From Labilithrix sp. (lineage in GTDB: Bacteria; Myxococcota_A; Polyangia; Polyangiales; Polyangiaceae), in the NCBI GenBank assembly GCA_019637225.1, contig JAHBWC010000058.1, positions 1 through 55,121 of the forward strand: a DNA stretch of 55,121 nucleotides. The letters run 5' to 3'. Below are positions 43,961 to 53,238 of this stretch, piece after piece. Below the pieces are notes generated by a model, which did not search any database, was not told the origin of the DNA, and worked only from the letters and a program-made list of their open reading frames with translations. How positions within the stretch are numbered: position 1 is the stretch's first letter; every line of letters starts with the position of its first letter. Made by a program: the position numbers and the translations under genes.

Positions 43961-46072
43961 TCAACGATCGGCGCGGGGCACCTCGATCGGAGGGGGCAGG
44001 GCGACCGGCCCGCTGCCGGTGCGCGTGGAGTTGCCGACGAAACGAGTATCGCTCGAGATGAGCAGCGCGCTCGCGGCGGCCTCACCGTCGCCCTCGGCGA
44101 GCGACGTGCCGTCCTGCACGTGAACGCCGACCGTGTTGCGCGAGATCGTCGCCTGACGCACCGTCGCGCCGGCCGCGGCGCACGCGAGGCCGATCCCCTT
44201 GCTCCCGCTGATCGTCGTCTCCTCGACGCTGGCGAGCGCGTCACCGCCGAGGAGCAGGCCGATCCCGAAGGCGCCGTCGGCGTCGAGCGCGGTGCCGACG
44301 ATCGACGACTCCCTCATGGTCAGCGACGTGCCTCCCAACATCGCGACGACACCGGTCTCCGCGTTGTCGACGAACGCCGAGCGCGACACATCGCCGACCG
44401 CCCCGTTCTGGAGCGACAACCCGCGCCCGCCGACCCCGTCGAGCGCCGGCCGGGTGCCGCGCACCAGCGTGTCGAGGAGCGTCGCCTTGCCGGTGACGAG
44501 CAACGCGGCGACGCGCGCGTCCTGGATGGTCGAGCCCGTGAGCGAGAGCGTGGCCTTCGACTCGACGAGGATGCCGAGGCCGATCCAGTGACCGTGCTCG
44601 TAGACGAGAGGGGCCGCGCGCGTGCCGAAAACCAGCGACGACTCCATCTCGAGGACGCCCTTGCCCTGGAGCTCGACCCCGGCGCGCGGGGAGACGATCG
44701 CGAGCCCGCGGGTCTTCACCTTCGAGTCGTCCACGACGAGGCCGAGGGCGCCGCGGTCCTTCACGCGTGTCGGGGTGCTCGCGCCGAGCAACGTGACGTC
44801 GGCGAGCTCGGCCGTCGCGCCCGTCGAGACAATGAGCTCGATCTGCGCGCTCTCGCCGATCGTCGACTGCTCGACGGTGAGCTTGCCGGAGGTGACCTCG
44901 ACGCCTCGCCCGACGTCGTTCACCGGATCGTGCTTCGTCCGGCGAACGACCGAGCGCTTGATCGACCCGCTGCTTCGCGCGGTGCCTTGGGAGAAGACGG
45001 AGACTCCGGAGGCGCTGTTGTCGACGATCGCGCTCTCCTCGACGACCACCGAGGCGCCCTCGGCGATGTAGACGCCGATGCCGAACGCCCTCTCGAGGGG
45101 CTTGCCGTCACGGACGATCGATCGCGAGAGGCGGACGGTCGTGTTCGGCCGGGTCGCGCCGACGTTGACGAACTCATTGCCCGCGAAGACGCTGTCGGCG
45201 ATCTCGACCTTCGCCCCCGCGGAGGCGAACACGCCGAACGCCTGTCCGCTCGCGGTCGCGCGCATCCGGCGGACGACGACGTTCTCGAGCGACACCTCGG
45301 CGCCGGCGTTGGCCGCGACCACGCCCGCCACCGTGCCGTCCTCGATGAGGAGCGAGCGGAGCTTCGCCCCGCCGCCGAGCACCGAGACTGCGCCGTTGTA
45401 GCCGCGGAACGAGAGGTCCTGGAGGACGACGCCGGTGTGACGGCCGACCTCGACGGCGCTGCCGTTCGCGCCCGCCTTCTGCCGAATGACGACCTTGTCC
45501 GCGCAGCGGCCGACGATGCGGATCCCGTTGTCCGCGAGGACGAGGTGCTCCTCGTAGGTCCCGCTCTCGACGGCGATGAGCGCGCCGCTCTTCGCGACGT
45601 CGACCGCTCCGGCGATCGTCCGCAGGTGCGTCGCGTCGAGCTGGCCGTCGGTGTACGCGGCGTTCACGAAGAGCGTCGCGCCGGCCGGCGGAAACGGCCC
45701 GTTGCAGTCGCTGAGCGGCTCGCACGTCCGCGAACCGAGGCGTTCGCGCGTCGCTCCCGAGCAGGCCGCGGGCGCGATGACCGCGTCGCATCCCCAACCG
45801 GTGGCGTCCTTCGCGAAGCCGGGCGCGCACTCCGTCGCGCCGACCGCGACGCACTCGGTGGAGCCGATCGCCGCGCGCGTCCCCGCCGGACATGCGTCGG
45901 GCGGGAGGATCGGCCCACACCCGAGCGTCGCGTCGCCCTCGACGGGCGCGAAGCCTTCGGCGCAGAGCCGCGCGCTCGCAGAGCCGGACGCCGCCTCGCC
46001 GTCCGCCGATCCCGGGTCCGAGCTGCACGCGGCGAGGAGCGCCGCGAGCGCGAAAAGCCATGTTCGTCGCAC
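43961..46072 (-). CDS. Right-handed beta-helix lipoprotein
   Basis: 703 residues with lipobox A-L-L-A-A-C. Residues 35-125 contain several Cys-bearing repeats (A-C-P-A-G-T-R, E-C-A-P-G-F-A) similar to short surface modules. From about 130 onwards there are repeated short strands of the kind G-V-x-V-x-x-x-S-x-L-x-V-E-x-S-x-I, the pattern of parallel beta-helix proteins (pectate-lyase-like, DUF1565-type). No enzymatic residues were identified. A surface adhesin or polysaccharide-binding role is plausible. A strong inverted repeat lies 44-65 bases upstream of the start. Confidence 0.82.
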   Translation of the reverse strand: MRRTWLFALAALLAACSSDPGSADGEAASGSASARLCAEGFAPVEGDATLGCGPILPPDACPAGTRAAIGSTECVAVGATECAPGFAKDATGWGCDAVIAPAACSGATRERLGSRTCEPLSDCNGPFPPAGATLFVNAAYTDGQLDATHLRTIAGAVDVAKSGALIAVESGTYEEHLVLADNGIRIVGRCADKVVIRQKAGANGSAVEVGRHTGVVLQDLSFRGYNGAVSVLGGGAKLRSLLIEDGTVAGVVAANAGAEVSLENVVVRRMRATASGQAFGVFASAGAKVEIADSVFAGNEFVNVGATRPNTTVRLSRSIVRDGKPLERAFGIGVYIAEGASVVVEESAIVDNSASGVSVFSQGTARSSGSIKRSVVRRTKHDPVNDVGRGVEVTSGKLTVEQSTIGESAQIELIVSTGATAELADVTLLGASTPTRVKDRGALGLVVDDSKVKTRGLAIVSPRAGVELQGKGVLEMESSLVFGTRAAPLVYEHGHWIGLGILVESKATLSLTGSTIQDARVAALLVTGKATLLDTLVRGTRPALDGVGGRGLSLQNGAVGDVSRSAFVDNAETGVVAMLGGTSLTMRESSIVGTALDADGAFGIGLLLGGDALASVEETTISGSKGIGLACAAAGATVRQATISRNTVGVHVQDGTSLAEGDGEAAASALLISSDTRFVGNSTRTGSGPVALPPPIEVPRADR

Positions 46073-46115
46073 GTGCGGAATCTGACCCGCTTCGGCGCCA
46101 AGTCAACCCGTTAGG

Positions 46116-46137
46116 GGACAATGTAGGCACATTGTCC
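46116..46137. promoter_or_regulatory. Perfect 22-base inverted repeat, candidate operator
   Basis: Arms ggacaatgt (46116-46124) and acattgtcc (46129-46137) around AGGC, perfectly complementary. It lies 44 bases upstream of the beta-helix lipoprotein start, with a TTGACT-like hexamer between them on the minus strand. Most likely the binding site of a dimeric regulator not encoded here. Confidence 0.6.
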
Positions 46138-46172
46138 AAGCTACCGTCTTAGAAGGCGATTTCGGTGGCCGC

Positions 46173-48986
46173 TCAGGGCAGCTTCACGGCCTTCGCCTCG
46201 GCGTTCGCGGGATCGAGCTTGAGCGCCTCGTCGCGGTGCCGGGTCGCGTCGGCGGTCCTCTTGAGCGCCGCGAGCGACTGGGCGACAAGACCGTGGGCGG
46301 TCGCCTTCTCGGGGTCCTTCATCGGGGTCATGAGCGCGCTCTCGAGCTCGAAGACCGCCTTCTCGTGCGCGTTGCCCGCCTGGAGCGCGCGCGCATAGAG
46401 GACGTGCGTCGGACCGCCGGTGACGTCGACGAACACGGCGCCGTCACCGACGCGGCGCGCCTCGTCCCACTGCTTGGTGGCCACGAGCTTCTCGAGCAAG
46501 AGCCGCCAGATCTTCTTGTCGTGCTGCTCCAGCTGCGCGAGCTTGCGAAGGAGCTCGAGCTCGTCGCCCTCACGCTTCTCCGCGTGCGCGAGGTCGTAGA
46601 GGCCCCTGAGCGGGTCGATCTGGCTCGGATCGAGCCGGTGCGCCGCCTCGAGGTGGTAGCGCATCTTCGCCTTGTCCTCCTTGCCCTCGGCGATGTCGGC
46701 GAGCAGCGCGTGGACGACGAACCCGTCCTTCCCTGCGCTCCTCATCGCGTCGAGGTGCCTCTCGGCGCCGGCCGCGTCCTTCTTGCCGAGCGCGAGCTTG
46801 GCCGAGACGAAGCGCGCGTCGCCGTGCTTCGGGTCGATCGCGAGCGCCGCGTCGAGCTCCTTGCCCGCATCGGCAGGCTTGCCCGCGCGAAGCAGCGCGA
46901 GCGCGAGCTCCACGTGTGCGCCGGGATCGTTCGGCTTGTCGGCCGCGGCCTTCTTCGCCTCGTCGAGCTCGCGCGGCTTCAACGTGAAGACGTACTGATC
47001 CTTGTAGCGAGACAGGCGCGCGAGCTGCCACTGGCGGTAGCCCTTGTCGTAGTCCTCGGGCGTGACCCCGAAGGCGGTCTTGATCACCTCGGGCGTCTTC
47101 TTGCCCTGCCCCCAGAGCTCGAGCGCCTTGACCACGCCCTTCATTCCGAAGCGCTCCACCGTCCAGATCAGCATCTGGCTCGCCGCGTAGTACGCGGTCG
47201 TGATGTCGGCCGCGTCGCTCGCGTGGGTGAACGCGCGGTTCATGTCCACCGCGCCCGGCAGCTTGTTCTGCGTGATCGCCTGATAGAGCTCGGGATCGAG
47301 CTCACGCGCCCACTCGGGCCGGCGCGCGATGGTCTCGTACTCGCTCAGCCCCTCGGTGAACCAGCGCGGCACGTGGTTTTTCGAAAGCTGGATCGCGAAC
47401 ACGTGGCCGAGCTCGTGCCACACGACGTTGCCCCAGTTGAACGGCTCGGCCTTCGGGCTGATCGCCGCGATCATCCCGCCGAAGCACACGCCCTGGATGC
47501 CGATGTTCGGCAGGCCGCTCGTGCGCACGCTGAAGTGCTCGCGGTTCGCGTAGAGCTCGACCTGCACCGGGACCTTGGGGACGAACGCGTAGCGTGACTT
47601 CATCGACGCCCAGGCCTCGCCGAGCATCCGCGGGACGTAGCGCTCCATCAGCGGCCGCTCGTCCTTCGCGTAGCGGACCTTGAAGACGCCGTCGCCGAGG
47701 AGCTCGTACTGCGTCGGGATCTGCTGCTCGTACATGTTGAGCGTGTTGAAGACGCGGACGTTGAACTTGTCCTTGGTCCACGCCTTCTTGATCGCCTCGA
47801 GGCCCTTGTCCTCGTCGCCGGCGCGCATCTGCGTGAGGCCGAGCGCCGCCCACGCCTTGCCGTCGTCGGGATCGAGCTTCGTGGCCTCCTTCATCATCGC
47901 GACGATGTCGTCGTAGCGGTGCTCCCACTCGGCGTACTCGCCGACGATCCCGTAGAAGGTGGCGAACTCGGGGTTCCGCGTGAAGACGTCCTTCTTCTGG
48001 GCCTCGAAGCCGCGCGGATCGTCGTCGAGGAAGCGCGCGGCCGCCTTCAAGCTGAGGAGCTCGAGGTCGCTCGGGTTCACCGCGAGGCCGTCGGCGATCG
48101 CCTTGTCCGTCCGCGCGATGTCCATGTCGCGGAGCGCGAGGCCGGCGCGCACGGCGAACGCGCCGGCGTGACGCGGGTGGATCGCGAGGGCCTCCGTCAC
48201 GAGCCGGTCGGCGGCGGCGAAGTCGAGCGTCTGGTCGAGCTTGACCCGCGCCATCATCACGAGCGCGTCGGCGCGCTTCGGGGCGACCGCGAGCGCCTCC
48301 TTGGTCACCTCGGCGGCGTGTCCGGGGTCGTACTTGTCGAGGAAGAGCTCGGCCTCCCAGAGCAGCGTCTCGACGCGGTTCTTCGCTGCGCGCTCGCTCT
48401 CCTTGAACGCCGTGTTGGCGTCCTTCGCGCTCCGGAGGAGGAACGCCGCGCGGCCCACCTGCGCGAGGCCCTCGGCGTCCGTCTGGGTGATCGTGTTGTC
48501 GTTGTAGTCCTCGATGACCTTCTTGAGCGGCTCGTCGGCGTCGCCGCGCCGGCCCGTGGCGATCAGCGCCTCGCCGAGAAAGAGCTTCGCGCGACGAGCG
48601 TCGACGGTCTTGCCGTTCTTCAAGGTCTCGAGGAGGGCGATCGCCTCCTTGACCTTGCCTTGCGCGAGCAGGATCTCCGCGCGGAGGACGCCGGCGCGCA
48701 CCTTGAGAGGCGCCGATCCGGAGGCGGCGAGGGCGTGCTTGTCCGCGTCGGCGTACTTGCCTTGCTCGAGCGCCGCGCGGCCGAGCGCGATCTTCGCCTC
48801 GGGCTCGGCGGCGCCTCGCACCTGCGCGAGCTCGGTCTCGGCCTTCGCGTAGTCGCTCGCGGCGAGCGCCGCGAGACCCGACGCGAGCGGACCGGAAGGC
48901 GGCGAGGGCTGGGCGCCTCCGGTCCCGGCGGCGAGGAGGAGCGAGAGCGCGAGGCAGGGGAGGATGCGGAGGCGCGAGCGACGCAT
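46173..48986 (-). CDS. TPR protein with a gluzincin (peptidase MA-like) domain
   Basis: 937 residues from ATG 48986; the signal peptide has core CLALSLLLAAGTGGAQ. TPR-like helical repeats occupy about residues 35-400 and 600-930. Between them is a metallopeptidase-like domain with W-H-E-L-G-H (about residue 520) and the downstream R-W-F-T-E-G-L-S-E-Y-E, the H-E-x-x-H...E pattern of gluzincins (peptidase MA family). Zinc-dependent peptide hydrolysis in the periplasm is expected, with TPRs as protein-binding arms. A candidate -10 TACCTT lies at 48999-49004 on the minus strand, 12 bases before the start. Confidence 0.85.
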   Translation of the reverse strand: MRRSRLRILPCLALSLLLAAGTGGAQPSPPSGPLASGLAALAASDYAKAETELAQVRGAAEPEAKIALGRAALEQGKYADADKHALAASGSAPLKVRAGVLRAEILLAQGKVKEAIALLETLKNGKTVDARRAKLFLGEALIATGRRGDADEPLKKVIEDYNDNTITQTDAEGLAQVGRAAFLLRSAKDANTAFKESERAAKNRVETLLWEAELFLDKYDPGHAAEVTKEALAVAPKRADALVMMARVKLDQTLDFAAADRLVTEALAIHPRHAGAFAVRAGLALRDMDIARTDKAIADGLAVNPSDLELLSLKAAARFLDDDPRGFEAQKKDVFTRNPEFATFYGIVGEYAEWEHRYDDIVAMMKEATKLDPDDGKAWAALGLTQMRAGDEDKGLEAIKKAWTKDKFNVRVFNTLNMYEQQIPTQYELLGDGVFKVRYAKDERPLMERYVPRMLGEAWASMKSRYAFVPKVPVQVELYANREHFSVRTSGLPNIGIQGVCFGGMIAAISPKAEPFNWGNVVWHELGHVFAIQLSKNHVPRWFTEGLSEYETIARRPEWARELDPELYQAITQNKLPGAVDMNRAFTHASDAADITTAYYAASQMLIWTVERFGMKGVVKALELWGQGKKTPEVIKTAFGVTPEDYDKGYRQWQLARLSRYKDQYVFTLKPRELDEAKKAAADKPNDPGAHVELALALLRAGKPADAGKELDAALAIDPKHGDARFVSAKLALGKKDAAGAERHLDAMRSAGKDGFVVHALLADIAEGKEDKAKMRYHLEAAHRLDPSQIDPLRGLYDLAHAEKREGDELELLRKLAQLEQHDKKIWRLLLEKLVATKQWDEARRVGDGAVFVDVTGGPTHVLYARALQAGNAHEKAVFELESALMTPMKDPEKATAHGLVAQSLAALKRTADATRHRDEALKLDPANAEAKAVKLP

Positions 48987-49078
48987 TCGGGTCAGACCAA
49001 GGTAGCCGAAAGCCCTTGGCTGCTCGACGCCGACGGCGCGACGCCCAACCGATCGCACGCACTCGCCGCGGCGAGCGC

Positions 49079-50716
49079 TCAGGCTGCGACGGGCACGGCG
49101 CCCTGCTCGACCGGCAGGCGGATGAGGAACGCCGTGCCGCGGCCGAGCTCCGTCTCGAAGGTGAGCTCACCGCCGTGCTTGTCGACGATGAGGCTCCGCG
49201 CGAGCGAGAGCCCCTGCCCCGTGCCTCGCCCCACGTCCTTCGTCGTGAAGAAGGGTTCGAAGATCTTGTGTCGGATCTTCGGCGGAATGCCGGTGCCGGT
49301 GTCGCGCACGCAGATGAGCACCGTCGACCCCTCGTGCCACGTGCGAATCTTGATGATGCCGCGTCGGTCCGTGCCTTCGACGACGTCCGAGATCGCGTGG
49401 GCGGCGTTGATGACCAGGTTCAAGAGGACCTGATTGAGCTCGCCGCCGTGGCAGGTCACCAGCGGGATCTCGCCGAGGTCGGTCGAGACGTCCGCGACGT
49501 GCTTGTACTCGTGCGCCGCGATCGTGAGCGTGCTCCGGATGCTCGCGTTGAGGTCCACCGAGCTCTTCTGCTGGCCGTCCGGGTGCGAGAACTGCTTGAG
49601 CGACCGCACGATCGCCGCGATGCGATCGAGGCCTTCGACGGAGCTGGCGAGCGCCTGCGGGATGTTCGCGAGGACGTAGTCGGTGTCGGCGGCCTCGTCG
49701 GCGGCACGGGCAGCCTGCACGGCCGACACGCGCTCCTCGGGGCCGACGGCGAGGAGGCGGCGGAACGACTCGACGAGCGACGCGAGCCCTGTGAACGACT
49801 CGGTGACGAAGTGGACGCTGTCGGAGACGAACTGCACCGGCGTGTTGATCTCGTGCGCGATACCCGCGGCGAGCCGGCCGACCGCTTCGAGCTTCTGCGC
49901 GGACCTGAGCTCGGCCTCGAGGACGTGGCGCGTCGTCACGTCGAGGAGGATCCCGCGGCGGACGGGGCGGCGCTGCTCGTCGAGGGCGGTGCTCGCGAAC
50001 GCGCGGAGCCAGACCGGCTGGCCAGAAGCCGAGAGGAACCTGAGCTCGATCTCGGCCTTCGCTCCGTCGGTCGAGAGGTTGTCGAGCCAGGCGCGCGCGT
50101 CCGCGAGGTCCTCGGGGTGGAGCGTGCGTTCCAGAAAGCCGTCCTCCGCCCATTCGGAGAGCGGGCGCCCGAGCATCGGCGCGGCCTGCGGACCGACGTA
50201 CGCGAAGCGATGACGTCCGGGAGCCATCTCCCACGGGATCGCCTGCGTCGTCTCGAGGAGCACCCGGTACTGCTCACGGCTCCCGGAGAGCTCGCGCGTG
50301 CGCGCCTCGACGCGCGTCTCGAGCGACTGGTTGAGCGCCGCGAGCTCGCGCCGCTTCTCTTCGACGACCCGCTTCTCGCTCTCGAGCGAGACGAGCGCCC
50401 TCTCGAGGTCGGTGGCGTTGCGCCGGAGCCGAACGATCATGACACCGAGCGCCCCGAACAAGACGACGCTCAAGAGGACGAGGCCGGCGCGCTGGGCCTT
50501 CGACTCGTCCTCCTCGAGCTCCGCTTCGATGCGCTCGGCGCTGAAGAAGTGGTCCGCCGAGGCGGGCCGGGCGGGGACGGGACGCGAGCGCGTGCGAAGC
50601 GCGGCCGTCGTCGAACCCACGCCGAGCGCGAGCGCACCGAGCAAGAGTCCGAGGAGAACGGGCCGCCGCTTCGGGCGCGCTCCGAGCGTCATGTCGGGGT
50701 GAAACGGCGAATCCAC
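49079..50716 (-). CDS. Membrane sensor histidine kinase with PAS domain
   Basis: 545 residues from GTG 50716, which has an AAGGA ribosome site; ATG 50692 is the alternative. Two membrane helices (about 20-40 and 76-96) flank a short extracytoplasmic loop. A coiled coil is followed by a PAS domain (about 145-270) and the HisKA dimer domain with H in A-G-I-A-H-E-I-N-T-P (about 288). The catalytic ATPase domain has N-L-V-I-N-A-A-H-A, D-T-G-T-G-I-P, the F-E-P-F-F-T-T-K motif and G-x-G-Q-G-L-S-L. The two response-regulator genes diverge from it 168 bases away and are the likely targets. Confidence 0.92.
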   Translation of the reverse strand: MDSPFHPDMTLGARPKRRPVLLGLLLGALALGVGSTTAALRTRSRPVPARPASADHFFSAERIEAELEEDESKAQRAGLVLLSVVLFGALGVMIVRLRRNATDLERALVSLESEKRVVEEKRRELAALNQSLETRVEARTRELSGSREQYRVLLETTQAIPWEMAPGRHRFAYVGPQAAPMLGRPLSEWAEDGFLERTLHPEDLADARAWLDNLSTDGAKAEIELRFLSASGQPVWLRAFASTALDEQRRPVRRGILLDVTTRHVLEAELRSAQKLEAVGRLAAGIAHEINTPVQFVSDSVHFVTESFTGLASLVESFRRLLAVGPEERVSAVQAARAADEAADTDYVLANIPQALASSVEGLDRIAAIVRSLKQFSHPDGQQKSSVDLNASIRSTLTIAAHEYKHVADVSTDLGEIPLVTCHGGELNQVLLNLVINAAHAISDVVEGTDRRGIIKIRTWHEGSTVLICVRDTGTGIPPKIRHKIFEPFFTTKDVGRGTGQGLSLARSLIVDKHGGELTFETELGRGTAFLIRLPVEQGAVPVAA

Positions 50717-50723
50717 GAGGATC

Positions 50724-50742
50724 CTTCAGCGCCGGACTGAAG
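50724..50742 (-). promoter_or_regulatory. Hairpin covering the ribosome site of the histidine kinase
   Basis: Read on the minus strand, CTTCAG and CTGAAG form a perfect 6-base stem with a 7-base loop. The second arm overlaps the AAGGA ribosome site upstream of GTG 50716, so folding could limit initiation. Confidence 0.35.
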
Positions 50743-50884
50743 AATTCGGCTCGGGGGCCGTTGAGTCACAGGGAGGCCGATCCTCGGGGCTCGTCCCCTC
50801 TTCCACGCGCAGCCCACGTCGAACCTTGCACAAGCTCCTCACCCGACAGCTCGAGCGCGGCCCCCGCGCGGAGGCGTGCGCAGC

Positions 50885-52066
50885 ATGATGGCGCCGCGCC
50901 GGGTCCTCCTCGTCGACGACGAGCCCCGCATCGTCGCCGGGCTCCAGCGCCTCTTGCGTCCACACCGCGCACTCTGGGACGTCTCCGTCGCGACGTCCGC
51001 CCACGAGGCGCTCGCGATCCTCGACGATCAGAGCTTCGACGTGATCGTGAGCGACATGCGGATGCCGGTGATGGACGGCGCCGCGTTCCTCAGGGTCGCG
51101 CGCGAGAAGTACCCCGCGACGATGCGCATCGTGCTCTCCGGACAGACGGACGCCACCGCCGCGGAGCGCGTGGTCCCGGTCGCTCACCAGTTCCTGAGCA
51201 AGCCGACCGACCCCGTCATCCTCCTCGAGACGCTCCGACGCGTCGCCGACACCCGCGGCGACATCGCCGATCCCCGGGTGCACGCCGCCGTCGGCGGGAT
51301 CGACGCGCTGCCGAGCTTGCCGTCGATCTGTCGCGAGCTCATCGAGCTCGTGTCGAGAGAGGACTCCGGCGTCGAGGAGATCGTGCGCGTCGTCCAGAGG
51401 GAGCCCGCGATCGTCCTCAAGCTGCTCCAGGTCGTGAACTCTTCGTTCTTCGGGCTCCGCCGGCGGATCTGCAGCGTGCTCGAGGCGATCACGTACCTCG
51501 GCACCGAGCGGCTCAAGAACCTGGTCATGTCGCTCAGCATCGTCAACAGCCTGCCGCCACGCGCGACGCGCTTCGACGCCACGGAGTTCCACCGGCACTC
51601 GCTCGAGGTCGCTCGCGTCGCCCGGCTCGTAGCGGGCGGCGGCGAGCGCGCGGAGACGAGCTTCGTGGCCGCGCTCCTCCACGACGTCGGAAAGCTGGTG
51701 ATGGCCTCGACGATGCCGGCGGTCTACAACGAGATCGCGGCCCACGCGGAGGCTTCCGGCGTGTCGTTCGAGGAGGCCGAGCGCCAACGCGGCGACTCCG
51801 GGCACGTCAAGGTGGGCGCGTGCCTGCTCGAGCTCTGGGGCCTGCCCTTCCCCGTCGTCGAGGCCATCGTCGGTCACGCGAAGGCGCCGGCGCTCGAGGG
51901 CGCGGGGCTCCAGAGCCGGGACGCCGTGTACATCGCCCACCGCCTCGTCGAGCCGGGCCTCGAGCCGCTCGGGACCGACGCCGATCGGGCCTACCTCGAG
52001 CGCGTCGGCGTGCTCGCGCGGCTGCCCGAGCTGATCGCCGAGGCGGGAGAGGGCCTGGAGACATGA
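50885..52066 (+). CDS. Response regulator with HDOD output domain
   Basis: 393 residues from ATG 50885, chosen because GGAGG lies 10 bases upstream (GTG 50876 is too close to it). Receiver domain at residues 5-120 with acidic pair D-D near 11, phosphorylation site D57 (I-V-S-D-M-R-M-P-V-M-D-G) and L-S-K-P near 103. HDOD domain at about 130-330, including L-H-D-V-G-K. HDOD proteins regulate motility, cell cycle or second-messenger signalling, mostly without known catalysis. Its stop overlaps the ATG of the next regulator (ATGA), so the two are coupled and probably form one signalling unit with the divergent histidine kinase. Confidence 0.93.
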   Translation: MMAPRRVLLVDDEPRIVAGLQRLLRPHRALWDVSVATSAHEALAILDDQSFDVIVSDMRMPVMDGAAFLRVAREKYPATMRIVLSGQTDATAAERVVPVAHQFLSKPTDPVILLETLRRVADTRGDIADPRVHAAVGGIDALPSLPSICRELIELVSREDSGVEEIVRVVQREPAIVLKLLQVVNSSFFGLRRRICSVLEAITYLGTERLKNLVMSLSIVNSLPPRATRFDATEFHRHSLEVARVARLVAGGGERAETSFVAALLHDVGKLVMASTMPAVYNEIAAHAEASGVSFEEAERQRGDSGHVKVGACLLELWGLPFPVVEAIVGHAKAPALEGAGLQSRDAVYIAHRLVEPGLEPLGTDADRAYLERVGVLARLPELIAEAGEGLET

Positions 52067-53238
52067 GCGCGTCCAGGCCGAAGCTCCTCGTCGTCGACGA
52101 CGAGCCACAGATCCTCGAGGGGCTCTCGCGCGGGCTGCGCGCGGGCTTCGACGTGCGCACCGCGACGTCGGGCGCGATCGGGCTCGAGATCCTCGCGCGC
52201 GAGCCCGACGTCGCGATCGTGATGTCCGACATGCGAATGCCGGTGATGAACGGCACCGTCTTCCTCTCTCGCGCGCGCGAGGTCGCGCCGAACGCCGTGC
52301 GCCTGCTCCTCACCGGGCAAGCCGACATGGAGGACGCGATCGGGGCGATCAACGAGGGCGCGATCTTTCGATTCCTCAAGAAGCCCTGCGCGCTCGACGT
52401 CATGCGCGCGACCCTCGGCGACGCCGCGGACCAGCACCGGCTCATCATCGCCGAGCGCCAGCTCCTCGAGCAGACGCTCCACGGCGCGGTGAAAGCGCTG
52501 TGCGACACGCTCGCCCTGGCGAATCCGAGCGTGTTCGGCATGGCGATGCGCGTGAAGCGCCTGGCCGCGCGCATCGCGGCGAAGGTGGGCGGGACGGAGC
52601 TCTGGCAGGTCGAGGTCGCCGCGATGCTCTGTCAGCTCGGCGCGATGACGGTCCCGGCCGGCATCTACGAGCGGCGTGCGCTCGGGGAGCCGCTCGTGCC
52701 CTCCGAGCGCGAGATGCTCGACCGCGTCCCGCTCGTCACCGATCAGCTCCTTGCGCCCATCCCGAGGCTCGAGCCGGTCCGCGAGATCGTCCTCCACAGT
52801 CGATCCGGCTTCGATCTCTCCGGGGCTCCGGAGAACCAACCGCGGACCGGGTTCGAGATCCCGCGCGGCGCGCGCGTCCTCAAGGTAGCCCTCGACTTCG
52901 AGGAGCTCGAGAGCGCGGGCCTCGCGCCCGACAAGGCCATCGAGCGCATGCGCGCGCAGGCCGAGCTCTACGATCCCGTGATCCTCGACGCGCTCGTGGA
53001 GCTCTACGTCGCAGCCGACACCACGGTGATCGAGATCCCGATCTCGCGCCTGCTCGAGGGCATGATCATCGCCACGGACGTCATCACGCGGAACGGGACG
53101 CTCCTCGTCGCGCGCGGCCACGAAGTCACGCTCGGCCTGGTGCGACGACTCGAAAACTTCGCCGCGTCGATCGATCAGGAGACCGTCGAGATCATGGCCG
53201 ACGCCAAGCTCCAGCCGCTCCGACGAAACGCCGCGTGA
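52063..53238 (+). CDS. Response regulator with degenerate HD-GYP output domain
   Basis: 391 residues. Receiver domain at 1-120 with phosphorylation site D56 (M-S-D-M-R-M-P-V-M-N-G) and K107-K-P. The output domain (about 140-330) aligns with HD-GYP c-di-GMP phosphodiesterases, but the metal ligands are lost: L-H-D-I-G-K reads L-C190-Q191-L-G-A, the second-half H-x-x-E-x-x-D-G-S-G-Y-P region reads H-S-R-S-G-F-D-L-S-G-A-P, and no G-Y-P remains. So it should bind partners or nucleotides rather than hydrolyse c-di-GMP. A C-terminal extension (about 330-391) completes the protein. Start ATG 52063 overlaps the upstream stop. Confidence 0.88.
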   Translation: MSASRPKLLVVDDEPQILEGLSRGLRAGFDVRTATSGAIGLEILAREPDVAIVMSDMRMPVMNGTVFLSRAREVAPNAVRLLLTGQADMEDAIGAINEGAIFRFLKKPCALDVMRATLGDAADQHRLIIAERQLLEQTLHGAVKALCDTLALANPSVFGMAMRVKRLAARIAAKVGGTELWQVEVAAMLCQLGAMTVPAGIYERRALGEPLVPSEREMLDRVPLVTDQLLAPIPRLEPVREIVLHSRSGFDLSGAPENQPRTGFEIPRGARVLKVALDFEELESAGLAPDKAIERMRAQAELYDPVILDALVELYVAADTTVIEIPISRLLEGMIIATDVITRNGTLLVARGHEVTLGLVRRLENFAASIDQETVEIMADAKLQPLRRNAA

